Of a DNA stretch of 64,000 bases, positions 1 to 6,582 are shown piece by piece. The notes under the pieces were generated by a model. That model was not told the origin of the DNA. It saw only the letters and a list, made by a program, of their open reading frames with translations, and searched no databases. Within the stretch, counting starts at the first letter, position 1. Each line of letters starts with the position of its first letter. Source of the stretch: CAVTHK01 sp964552235. Lineage in GTDB: Bacteria; Spirochaetota; Spirochaetia; SZUA-6; CAVTHK01. The DNA is taken from positions 1 to 64,000 of the forward strand of contig CAZKGO010000002.1 in the NCBI GenBank assembly GCA_964552235.1, read 5' to 3'. The position numbers were made by a program, and so were the translations under genes.

Positions 1-42
1 GAGCCGTGGCACGTGCCTGCGCTGGAGGGCATCTCGGACTGA
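1..42 (+). CDS. 3' end of an unidentified gene (partial)
   Basis: Frame 1 is open from the window edge and ends EPWHVPALEGISD before a TGA at 40-42. Only 13 residues are visible, so no function can be given. It sits just upstream of the promoter at 55-83 and may be the last gene of a preceding operon. It could also be a chance open stretch. Confidence 0.35.
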   Translation, partial: EPWHVPALEGISD

Positions 43-54
43 GGCGGCGGCGCC

Positions 55-83
55 TTGATTGGTGTCCGCGCTGGGACTACGAT
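55..83 (+). promoter_or_regulatory. Sigma70-type promoter of the sugar ABC operon
   Basis: TTGATT (55-60), 17-base spacer, TACGAT (78-83). The start codon is about 100 bases downstream, so this operon has a real 5' leader, unlike many other genes in the window. Confidence 0.55.
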
Positions 84-185
84 AGGTGAGTGGCATGGGG
101 CGCGGCCGCGACGAGGCTGCGCCGCAAACACGTGATCGAGCCGGTCAGTCGGAACGGCTGCAGCGAGACGTGAGGGAGGTGACCG

Positions 186-1448
186 ATGAAACGGATCGTT
201 CGAATGCTGCTGGCACTGCTGTTGCTTTTGCCGGCGGCGCTGTTCGCCACAGGCGGGTCGGAGGGCGCGGCTGCGCCCGCGAAGAAAGTCGACCTGCGGT
301 ACTGGACCCTGTTTGCCGGCGGCGACGGGGAGACGATGGGGCGCATGGTCAAGGCCTTCAACGATGCCCATCCGAACATCCAGGTCGAGTTCAACATTAC
401 GCAGTGGGAGAACTACTACGCGCAGCTGACGGCGGCGATTGCCGGTGGCAATGCGCCCGACATCGCGATCGTGCACACGCGCAACCTGCCGGCCTTTGCC
501 TCGGAGCAGTTCCTCTACACCTTTGACGAGGCGCTGGCCAAGAAAGGGATCGGCGAGAAGGATTTCCTGCCCCTCGCCTGGAACGGCGGGTCGATCGGTG
601 GCAAGCGCTACGGCGTGCCGCTGGATGTGATCGTCGCGATGGTGCTGTTCTACAACACGGACCTGTACGCCAAGGCCGGCCTCAAGGAGGCGCCGAAGAG
701 CGGGGCCGAGTTCGTCGACTACGCGCGCCGCATCAAGGCAGCCACCGGCGTGTGGGGCACCGCGGTGCCGCTGATGGGCTTCAACTTCTACCGCTACTGG
801 TTCGCTTCGCTGTACCAGAACGGCGGCGAGATGCTCACCGCGGACCTGAAGAAGGCCGCATTCAACACGCCCGCGGGCGCCGAGGCGCTGCAGTACTGGG
901 TCGACGTGGTTCACAAGCACCAAGTCGCTCCGAACAAGCCGCTGGGCGAGGGCGAAGGCTTTCTGTTCGGCAAGCAGGGCATGGACATCCAGGGCATCTG
1001 GGCGAACGTCGGATTCCGGGCCAAGCCGGAGCTCAAGTTCGACGTGTTCGCCATGCCGACGCTCTTCAAGCCCGGCAACCGGTCGTTCTTCGCCAACTCG
1101 CACAACTGGGTCCTGCCCAAGCCCAAGCAGGTCGACGCGGCGCGCCGCGACGCCTCGATGGAGTTCGTCCTGTGGATGAGCGCCAACAGTCGGCACTGGA
1201 CCGAGGGCGCGGCGCAGCTGGTGGCGCGCAAGTCGATCGTGGACGACCCCAAATACATCCAGCTGCCCTACATGAAGACCCTGCTCGACCAGGTGCCGTA
1301 CGCCAAGTACCCGCCGGCGATCAAGGCGACCAATGAAGTACAGAACGCTATCATCAAAGCGCTTGATCTCGCGATGGCGCAGAAGCTGACCGCAGCTGAG
1401 GCCATGGCGCAGGCCGAGGCCGACGTCAACAAGGTTCTCGCTCAGTGA
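186..1448 (+). CDS. Sugar ABC transporter substrate-binding protein (family 1 type)
   Basis: 420 aa. The N-terminus has two Arg/Lys near residue 5 and a hydrophobic core ending ALFATGGSEG, a signal peptide without a lipobox Cys, in the style common for spirochaete binding proteins. The mature protein has the typical fold signature of carbohydrate-binding proteins (LRYWTLFAGG, then AFNDAHPNIQVEFN, and NAPDIAIVHT). The start is supported by GGGAGGTGA at 174-182. Two permease genes follow, so it delivers a sugar to that importer; the substrate cannot be read from sequence. No ATP-binding subunit is encoded nearby, so a shared MsmK/MalK-type ATPase elsewhere is likely. A 12-bp hairpin after the stop probably keeps this transcript more abundant than the permease part. 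Confidence 0.93.
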   Translation: MKRIVRMLLALLLLLPAALFATGGSEGAAAPAKKVDLRYWTLFAGGDGETMGRMVKAFNDAHPNIQVEFNITQWENYYAQLTAAIAGGNAPDIAIVHTRNLPAFASEQFLYTFDEALAKKGIGEKDFLPLAWNGGSIGGKRYGVPLDVIVAMVLFYNTDLYAKAGLKEAPKSGAEFVDYARRIKAATGVWGTAVPLMGFNFYRYWFASLYQNGGEMLTADLKKAAFNTPAGAEALQYWVDVVHKHQVAPNKPLGEGEGFLFGKQGMDIQGIWANVGFRAKPELKFDVFAMPTLFKPGNRSFFANSHNWVLPKPKQVDAARRDASMEFVLWMSANSRHWTEGAAQLVARKSIVDDPKYIQLPYMKTLLDQVPYAKYPPAIKATNEVQNAIIKALDLAMAQKLTAAEAMAQAEADVNKVLAQ

Positions 1449-1460
1449 GCCGACGCGCGT

Positions 1461-1489
1461 GCAGGCCCCGGGTGGCTCCCGGGGCCTGC
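1461..1489 (+). repeat. Perfect 12-bp intercistronic hairpin
   Basis: GCAGGCCCCGGG (1461-1472), loop TGGCT, CCCGGGGCCTGC (1478-1489). It lies between the binding-protein stop and the permease start and has no T-run. Such hairpins commonly stabilise the upstream mRNA segment or partly attenuate transcription, giving more binding protein than permease. Confidence 0.8.
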
Positions 1490-1511
1490 CGCCCTGTCTG
1501 AGGGGACGACG

Positions 1512-2396
1512 ATGGCTCGACGCCGCGTTCTCACCATGAACAACGACAACCTGGCGGGACCCCTCTTCCTGCTGCCGTTCGCGCTGCTGTTCCTGGTGTT
1601 CCGCGTCTACCCGGTGCTCGAGGGGCTGCGGATCAGCCTCTACAGGCGGGACATCCTCGGCATGGAGAACGCGTTCGTCGGTGCCGGCAACTACCTGACG
1701 CTCCTTCAGGACGAGGCCTTCTGGCAGGCCTTGTGGAACACGGCCCGCTACACACTGCTTTCGACGCCCACCATGGTTCCGGGCGCGCTCATCCTCGCGC
1801 TCGCTGTCGGCCGGCCCATGACCGGGGGGCGGGCGTTCCGCATGATTTTCTTCACCCCCCGCGTTCTGTCCGTCGCCGTGGCCACGCTGATCTGGAGGTG
1901 GGTCTATCAGCCGGAGTGGGGGCTGCTCAACCACTACTTCGAGAGGCTCGGAATCCCGGGCCAGAACTGGTTGTCCAGCCCGGTCTGGTCGATGTTCGCG
2001 ATCGTGGTCACGGACGTGTGGTGGAAGGTGGGCCTGCCGATGCTCATCTTTGCCGCGGGACTGAGCCAGATCGATCCGCAGCTCTACGAGGCGGCGCGCG
2101 TCGACGGCGCTGGATCCTGGCAGGGTTTCTGGCACATCACGCTGCCGGGGCTGCGGCCGAGCCTGCTGTTCGTTCTGGCCACGCACCTGATCGGCTCGCT
2201 GCAGATCTTCGGGCTGATCTTCATCATGACCGGCGGAGGTCCGTACCACTCCACTCGCGTGCTGGTCCAGTACATCTACGAGAACGGCTTCCAGTACTTC
2301 AAGATGGGCTACGCTTCGGCCCTGGCCTACGCCCTGATGGTGTTCATGCTGATCCTGACCCTGCTGCAGTTCAGGGTCCTGAGCCCCAAGGAGTAG
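1512..2396 (+). CDS. Sugar ABC transporter permease 1 (MalF/UgpA type)
   Basis: 294 aa inner-membrane protein with about six hydrophobic segments, the first at residues 15-40. The cytoplasmic EAA loop that docks the ATPase is visible as EAARVDGAGSWQGFWHITLP near residues 195-215. This marks it as a binding-protein-dependent permease subunit, presumably pairing with the next gene. The ATG at 1512 has GAGGGGA a few bases upstream; a second ATG at 1536 is an alternative. The spacer to the binding-protein gene holds a strong hairpin; the next gene begins 4 bases after this stop. Confidence 0.93.
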   Translation: MARRRVLTMNNDNLAGPLFLLPFALLFLVFRVYPVLEGLRISLYRRDILGMENAFVGAGNYLTLLQDEAFWQALWNTARYTLLSTPTMVPGALILALAVGRPMTGGRAFRMIFFTPRVLSVAVATLIWRWVYQPEWGLLNHYFERLGIPGQNWLSSPVWSMFAIVVTDVWWKVGLPMLIFAAGLSQIDPQLYEAARVDGAGSWQGFWHITLPGLRPSLLFVLATHLIGSLQIFGLIFIMTGGGPYHSTRVLVQYIYENGFQYFKMGYASALAYALMVFMLILTLLQFRVLSPKE

Positions 2397-2400
2397 CGCC

Positions 2401-3255
2401 ATGACGACATCTTCGTCGAGGCCGGGCGAATCCGCCGCTGCGCGCGCGCTCCTCTACGCGATCCTCATCGCGTTCTCGTTGGCCTGGCTCGCCCCAATGG
2501 CCTGGATGATCTCCACGTCCCTCAAGAGCGAGGCCGAGATCTTCACGCTCCCGCTCCACTGGATCCCCTGGAAGGTCACTCTGGAGCACTTCGTCAAGGT
2601 GATCACACAGTCACGGCTCATGCTGTGGTTCCGCAATTCCGTGGTGATCGCGCTGCTGGAGACGACGCTCGTCATGGTGATCGCGTCGCTGACGGCCTAC
2701 GCCTTTGCCCGCATCCGCTTCGCGGGCCGGCGCGTCGCGTTCATAGTGGTGCTCTCGACCATGATGATTCCGGCGCAGGTGACCCTGATCCCGACCTACA
2801 TCCTCCTCAGCCGCCTCGGCTGGGTGAGCACGATCCAGGGCGTGGTCGCGCCGGGGCTCGCCGGGGCGTTCGGCGTCTTTTTGCTCAAGCAGTTCTTCGA
2901 GGGCATCCCGCTGGAGCTCGAGGAGGCTGCGCGCATCGACGGCGTGGGCAGAATGGGGATCTTCCTCAAGATCATCATTCCGCTCTCGATTCCGGCGATG
3001 ACCGCTCTCGGAATCGTGGCGCTGCTCAACTCCTGGAACGACTTTCTCTGGCCGCTGATCGTCCTGCAGGACGTCAAGAAGATGACGCTGCCCGTCGGGC
3101 TGGCGATCAGCCTTCAGTCTACCTACGAGACCCGCAACTACGGTGTGCTGATGGCCGCGGCATTCCTGGCGTCCGTCCCGATCCTCATCGTCTACACGAT
3201 TTTTCAGGAGCAGATCATCAGGGGCGTGACGCTGACCGGGATCATCAAGGGGTAG
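2401..3255 (+). CDS. Sugar ABC transporter permease 2 (MalG/UgpE type)
   Basis: 284 aa, about six membrane segments, with the EAA motif EEAARIDGVGRMGIFLKIII near residues 180-200. It is the carbohydrate-uptake-2 partner of the preceding permease. The ATG lies 4 bases after the upstream stop, and AAGGAG just inside the end of the previous gene can serve as ribosome site, so the two are translated together. The short hydrophilic N-terminal tail is typical. Substrate unknown; the HAD phosphatase that follows is probably a separate unit with its own promoter. Confidence 0.93.
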   Translation: MTTSSSRPGESAAARALLYAILIAFSLAWLAPMAWMISTSLKSEAEIFTLPLHWIPWKVTLEHFVKVITQSRLMLWFRNSVVIALLETTLVMVIASLTAYAFARIRFAGRRVAFIVVLSTMMIPAQVTLIPTYILLSRLGWVSTIQGVVAPGLAGAFGVFLLKQFFEGIPLELEEAARIDGVGRMGIFLKIIIPLSIPAMTALGIVALLNSWNDFLWPLIVLQDVKKMTLPVGLAISLQSTYETRNYGVLMAAAFLASVPILIVYTIFQEQIIRGVTLTGIIKG

Positions 3256-3269
3256 CGCGCCCCGCAGCC

Positions 3270-3299
3270 TTGACCCTCGGCGCGGCTGCGCGGCACTCT
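3270..3299 (+). promoter_or_regulatory. Promoter of the HAD gene, leaderless arrangement
   Basis: TTGACC (3270-3275), 18-base spacer, CACTCT (3294-3299), then 7 bases to the GTG start. There is no Shine-Dalgarno sequence. The -10 box is weak, but spacing agrees with the other leaderless genes of this window. Confidence 0.4.
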
Positions 3300-3306
3300 G
3301 GCGGCC

Positions 3307-3984
3307 GTGAACGACACGGCCATTCTCTTCGACATGGACGATACGCTCGTGGCCAGCGCGCCCGTCTGGCGCCGGGCCGAGACGCGCCTGTTCCGGGCGC
3401 TCGGCTGCGACTACAGGGCAGACATCGCGGCCAAGTACAAGGGTCAGAACCCTCGAGACGTGGGGTCCACGATCTGGCGCGAGCTCGCGGTGACAGACCG
3501 GACCGCGGCCGAGTGCGGCGAGCTGATGCGCAGCCTCCTGCTGCAGTCGTTCTCCGACGCCGCTCCGGCCATGCCCGGGGCGGACCGGCTCGTGCGCGCC
3601 CTGGCGCCTCACTTTCCCCTGGCCGTGGCTTCCGGCTCGCCGGAGGAGGTGATCCGCGGCGTTCTCGAGCGCCTCGGCTGGACGCCGCTGTTTCGCGCCG
3701 TCGTGTCGAGCGAGAGCGTGGCCGCGGGCAAGCCGGCGCCCGACGTGTTCCTCGCGGCTGCCGACCGCCTCGGCGTGGCGCCTGCCCGCTGCCTGGTGTT
3801 CGAGGACAGCCTGCACGGCGTGCGGGCGGCGAGGGCCGCGGGCATGCGCTGCTACGTCGTGCCGAGCCTCCACGACGAGCGCATCGGCAGGATGGCCGAC
3901 CGCGTCTTTGCGTCGCTGGCCGATGTCAGCCTCGACGACGTGCGTGAGGCCTTTGTCCTCTATCCTTCGACAAAGAACGGCTGA
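3307..3984 (+). CDS. HAD-superfamily phosphatase (beta-phosphoglucomutase-like)
   Basis: 225 aa. Motif I FDMDDT carries the nucleophile Asp9 and acid/base Asp11. Motif II is VASGSP. The Lys motif is AAGKPAPDVF, and the acidic motif is FEDSLHGVRAARAAG. A helical cap lies between residues 15 and 90, so it belongs to subfamily IA with phosphoglycolate phosphatase and beta-phosphoglucomutase relatives. Sugar phosphates are the likely substrates given the importer upstream, but this is inference. It starts at GTG with no ribosome site and is probably leaderless. The 3' end overlaps the convergent PHP gene by 25 bases. Confidence 0.85.
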   Translation: MNDTAILFDMDDTLVASAPVWRRAETRLFRALGCDYRADIAAKYKGQNPRDVGSTIWRELAVTDRTAAECGELMRSLLLQSFSDAAPAMPGADRLVRALAPHFPLAVASGSPEEVIRGVLERLGWTPLFRAVVSSESVAAGKPAPDVFLAAADRLGVAPARCLVFEDSLHGVRAARAAGMRCYVVPSLHDERIGRMADRVFASLADVSLDDVREAFVLYPSTKNG

Positions 3985-4838
3985 GTCCACGCCTGTTCTT
4001 CGGCGCAGCCGTAGCACTCGAAGCGGAGGTAGCTGGCGCCCGCCGGGATCTCGACCGTGAGGGCGGTGCCGGCGCTCTCCGCGATCCGGCGGCCGTAGTT
4101 AATCACAGCCACGACCTTGCGCGCGTTCTCGGTCTCGATCCTGACCGAGCCGTTTCGGACGCGGATGTCGGTGATCGCGACGCCCGTCGAGGCGTAGAAG
4201 GCGCCGGAGGCGAGGGCTTCGACCACGGCGTCCACGCAGCGGCGGGCGCAAAAGACCACGTTCCACGCGAGCGCGCGATCCCCGCTCTTGTGCGAGTCGT
4301 CGGTGGCGTATCCCCACACGCGGCGTCCCCGGCTGAGGAGCATGTCCCACTTGCCGGTCGCGTCCGGGCTGCCCTCGACGCGGCGGATGATGCCGTTGTA
4401 GATCTCGAGGCCCGCGTAGCCCTGCCACCGCTCCATCTCGGCGATAGGGCAGTGGTCGAATCGCTGCTGCCAGTTTGGGTGGTTGACGATAGCGAGGCCT
4501 CCGCTGCGGCGCACCTCGTCGAAGACCTTCTGGCGGTCGGGGTCCGAGACCACCAGGGCGGAGGCATTCACGTGCAGGATGTGGGGACCGTTGGCGCTGA
4601 TCTCGTTGCCCGGGATGAGCAGCATTCCCCGGTTGTCGTAGGCCGCAAGGGTGCCTGCGTCGGCGAGCCGGTCGTGGTCGGAGAGTTCGAGAAAATCGTA
4701 GCCGTGCTCGGCGTACGCGTCGATGACCTGTTGCGGCTCGTCGGCGCCGTCGCTGAGGTTGGTGTGCGTGTGCAGGTTGCCCCTGAGGCGGAAGCGGGCC
4801 TGGTCGAGGGCGGCGTAGGGGTTGGCGATTCCTGGCAT
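3960..4838 (-). CDS. PHP-domain metal-dependent phosphoesterase
   Basis: 292 aa. The PHP signature begins NLHTHTNLSDG at residues 22-32, with metal ligands His23 and His25, followed by FLELSDHDRLAD and HVNASALV and later NHPNW. This marks a trinuclear-metal phosphoesterase of the PHP superfamily, with relatives such as nucleoside 3',5'-bisphosphate phosphatases and polymerase-associated PHP domains. The C-terminal 70 residues look beta-rich. The ATG at 4838 was chosen because GGAGG lies 8 bases upstream; the frame runs open to 4910 but that stretch is Arg-rich and has no ribosome site. It overlaps the HAD gene tail to tail. Confidence 0.85.
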   Translation of the reverse strand: MPGIANPYAALDQARFRLRGNLHTHTNLSDGADEPQQVIDAYAEHGYDFLELSDHDRLADAGTLAAYDNRGMLLIPGNEISANGPHILHVNASALVVSDPDRQKVFDEVRRSGGLAIVNHPNWQQRFDHCPIAEMERWQGYAGLEIYNGIIRRVEGSPDATGKWDMLLSRGRRVWGYATDDSHKSGDRALAWNVVFCARRCVDAVVEALASGAFYASTGVAITDIRVRNGSVRIETENARKVVAVINYGRRIAESAGTALTVEIPAGASYLRFECYGCAEEQAWTQPFFVEG

Positions 4839-4975
4839 TCGTGAGACCTCCGTGGCGCCGAGCATCGCACATCGGCGCCGGCGGCGGCAAGACCTCGGGG
4901 CCTCTGGCATCGCGCGCGCGGCGATGCTACACTGGCCGCGCGCGGGATGCCGAGCGTTCCCGCACGGATGCTGCC

Positions 4976-5410
4976 ATGAGCATGATGAAGGAGTTCAAGG
5001 AGTTCGCGGTCAAGGGCAACGTGGTCGACATGGCCGTCGGCATCATCATCGGAGCGGCTTTCGGCGCCATCGTCTCGTCGCTGGTGGCCGACGTGATCAT
5101 GCCGCCGATCGGTCTGCTGCTGGGCAACATCGACTTCTCGAACCTGTTCATCGTGCTCAAGGAGGGGGCGGCAAAGGGCCCCTACGTGAGCCTGGCCGCG
5201 GCCCAGCAGGCGGGGGCGGTCACCCTGAACTACGGCCAGTTCGTCAACAAGATCGTCAGCTTCCTCATCGTGGCGTTCTCGGTGTTCCTGCTGGTCAAGG
5301 CGGTCAACGTGCTCAAGCGCAAGGAAGAGGCCAAGCCCGCGGCGCCGCCCAAGCCCAGCGACGAGGTCGTTCTGCTCCAGGAGATCAGGGACGCGCTCAA
5401 GCGGCGGTAG
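4976..5410 (+). CDS. mscL: Large-conductance mechanosensitive channel MscL
   Basis: 144 aa, close to the family norm. It opens with the amphipathic N-terminal helix MSMMKEFKEFAVKGNVVDMA and the first membrane segment GIIIGAAFGAIVSSLVADVI. The second membrane helix is at residues 85-105, and a charged C-terminal bundle follows (EVVLLQEIRDALKRR). It forms a homopentameric pore that opens under hypo-osmotic membrane tension. The frame is open to 4841, but similarity begins exactly at the ATG at 4976 (a second ATG at 4982 is possible). Its end overlaps the convergent URO-D-family gene by 14 bases. Confidence 0.96.
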   Translation: MSMMKEFKEFAVKGNVVDMAVGIIIGAAFGAIVSSLVADVIMPPIGLLLGNIDFSNLFIVLKEGAAKGPYVSLAAAQQAGAVTLNYGQFVNKIVSFLIVAFSVFLLVKAVNVLKRKEEAKPAAPPKPSDEVVLLQEIRDALKRR

Positions 5411-6470
5411 AAGGAACGTCCTGCGTCTGCGCTGCGGCCGCCGTCGGCCGCCGCAGCTCGGCGGCACCGGCGCGGCCGCAGTACTCGGCGAGCACGGCGA
5501 GGTAAGCGCGGTACTTGGCCAGCGGAAGCGCAGCCGGACCGCGGCAGTCGAGGCAGGGCAGGAATCCTCCCGCCCGCATGAGCGGCAGCAGCCGATCCAG
5601 GTCCGCACGCAGGTCGCTTAAGTCGGCGCTGCGGCCCAGGAGGCCGGAGTCGATTCCTCCCATCAGCAGCAGGTCCGGAAGGCGGCTGCGGAGCGCGGCC
5701 GGCTCGATGCCCGCCCGCCGCTCCAGGGGCGCCAGCCCGCGCACGCCCACATCGGCGAACCATCGCGCGACATCGCTGACATCGCCGTCAGAGGCGACGA
5801 AGGGCAGGATTCCCCGCCCGGCGAGGGCGGGCACGATCACGCGGTAGTAGGGCGCCAGGAACTCGTCGAACGTCTCCCGCGAGACCACGGGTCCCCGGTC
5901 GCCGGCCATGTCTTCGGTGAACACGACGAAGTCCGGCTTGACCGAGCGGCACACCTGGTCGAGGGCCCACAGCGCGTACTCGACCAGGTCGCGGTTCATC
6001 GCATGAACGAGCTCGCGGTCGTCGCAGAGGGCGTAGAAGTGGCCCTCGGCCCCCAGTAGGGTGCGGGGATACCAGAAAAAGCCGTCGAGAGTGAGCGATA
6101 CGATGCTCGAGCCTTCATCGTGCTCGCGCCCCCACGCCCGCAGGTCGACGGAGGCCGGCTCGGTGCGGAGGCGGGGCTTCGGGTACAGGTGCCCGCGCAG
6201 AGCGCGGTAGTCGTCGGCTCCGCTCACCAGGCCGCCGTTATGCGGGGTGGGCGGCGGGCAGGTGGCCGAGCGGGCAAAGATGCGCAGCTGCCTGTGGCGG
6301 TCGAGGCCGAGCTGGAGGCCGATCTCGCACGGGTCGGTGACGCGGCGGGGCAGGCCCTCGGAGTACCAGCGGCTGAGCACACGCTCCGACACGGGGGCGC
6401 ATTCCAGGAGGGGCAGCCGGTCCACAGGCTCGCGTCGGGCCGTTTTCTGAAATCGTTCGACTGCGGTCAT
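5397..6470 (-). CDS. Uroporphyrinogen decarboxylase (URO-D) family protein
   Basis: 357 aa. It has the URO-D/CmuA/MtaA TIM-barrel layout: an N-terminal segment ERFQKTARREPVDRLPL, the strand FVVFTEDMAGDRGPVVS, then IDSGLL and FLPCLDCRGP towards the end. Family members either decarboxylate uroporphyrinogen or move methyl groups between methylated substrates and corrinoid or coenzyme M. No haem-biosynthesis or corrinoid gene lies nearby. The divergence from classic HemE suggests a methyltransferase-like or unknown role. It has its own promoter (6524-6552), interleaved with the leuS promoter on the other strand. Confidence 0.8.
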   Translation of the reverse strand: MTAVERFQKTARREPVDRLPLLECAPVSERVLSRWYSEGLPRRVTDPCEIGLQLGLDRHRQLRIFARSATCPPPTPHNGGLVSGADDYRALRGHLYPKPRLRTEPASVDLRAWGREHDEGSSIVSLTLDGFFWYPRTLLGAEGHFYALCDDRELVHAMNRDLVEYALWALDQVCRSVKPDFVVFTEDMAGDRGPVVSRETFDEFLAPYYRVIVPALAGRGILPFVASDGDVSDVARWFADVGVRGLAPLERRAGIEPAALRSRLPDLLLMGGIDSGLLGRSADLSDLRADLDRLLPLMRAGGFLPCLDCRGPAALPLAKYRAYLAVLAEYCGRAGAAELRRPTAAAAQTQDVPSTAA

Positions 6471-6523
6471 CCGTTCGTATTCCGCCCAGGGAGCACGACG
6501 GCGGCTCCGTGCGCGAAGACCGG

Positions 6524-6552
6524 ATCATAGCAGGGCGCGGGCGGGTTGTCAT
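6524..6552 (-). promoter_or_regulatory. Promoter of the URO-D-family gene
   Basis: On the minus strand ATGACA (6552-6547), 17-base spacer, TATGAT (6529-6524). The -35 box overlaps the -35 box of the divergent leuS promoter, so the two promoters probably exclude each other. Confidence 0.55.
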
Positions 6553-6575
6553 CCCCCCGCCGCGGCCGCTATTAT
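6546..6575 (+). promoter_or_regulatory. leuS promoter, leaderless arrangement
   Basis: TTGTCA (6546-6551), 18-base spacer, TATTAT (6570-6575), then 7 bases to ATG 6583. No ribosome-binding site is present, so transcription should begin at or next to the start codon. Confidence 0.65.
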
Positions 6576-6582
6576 CCTGGCC

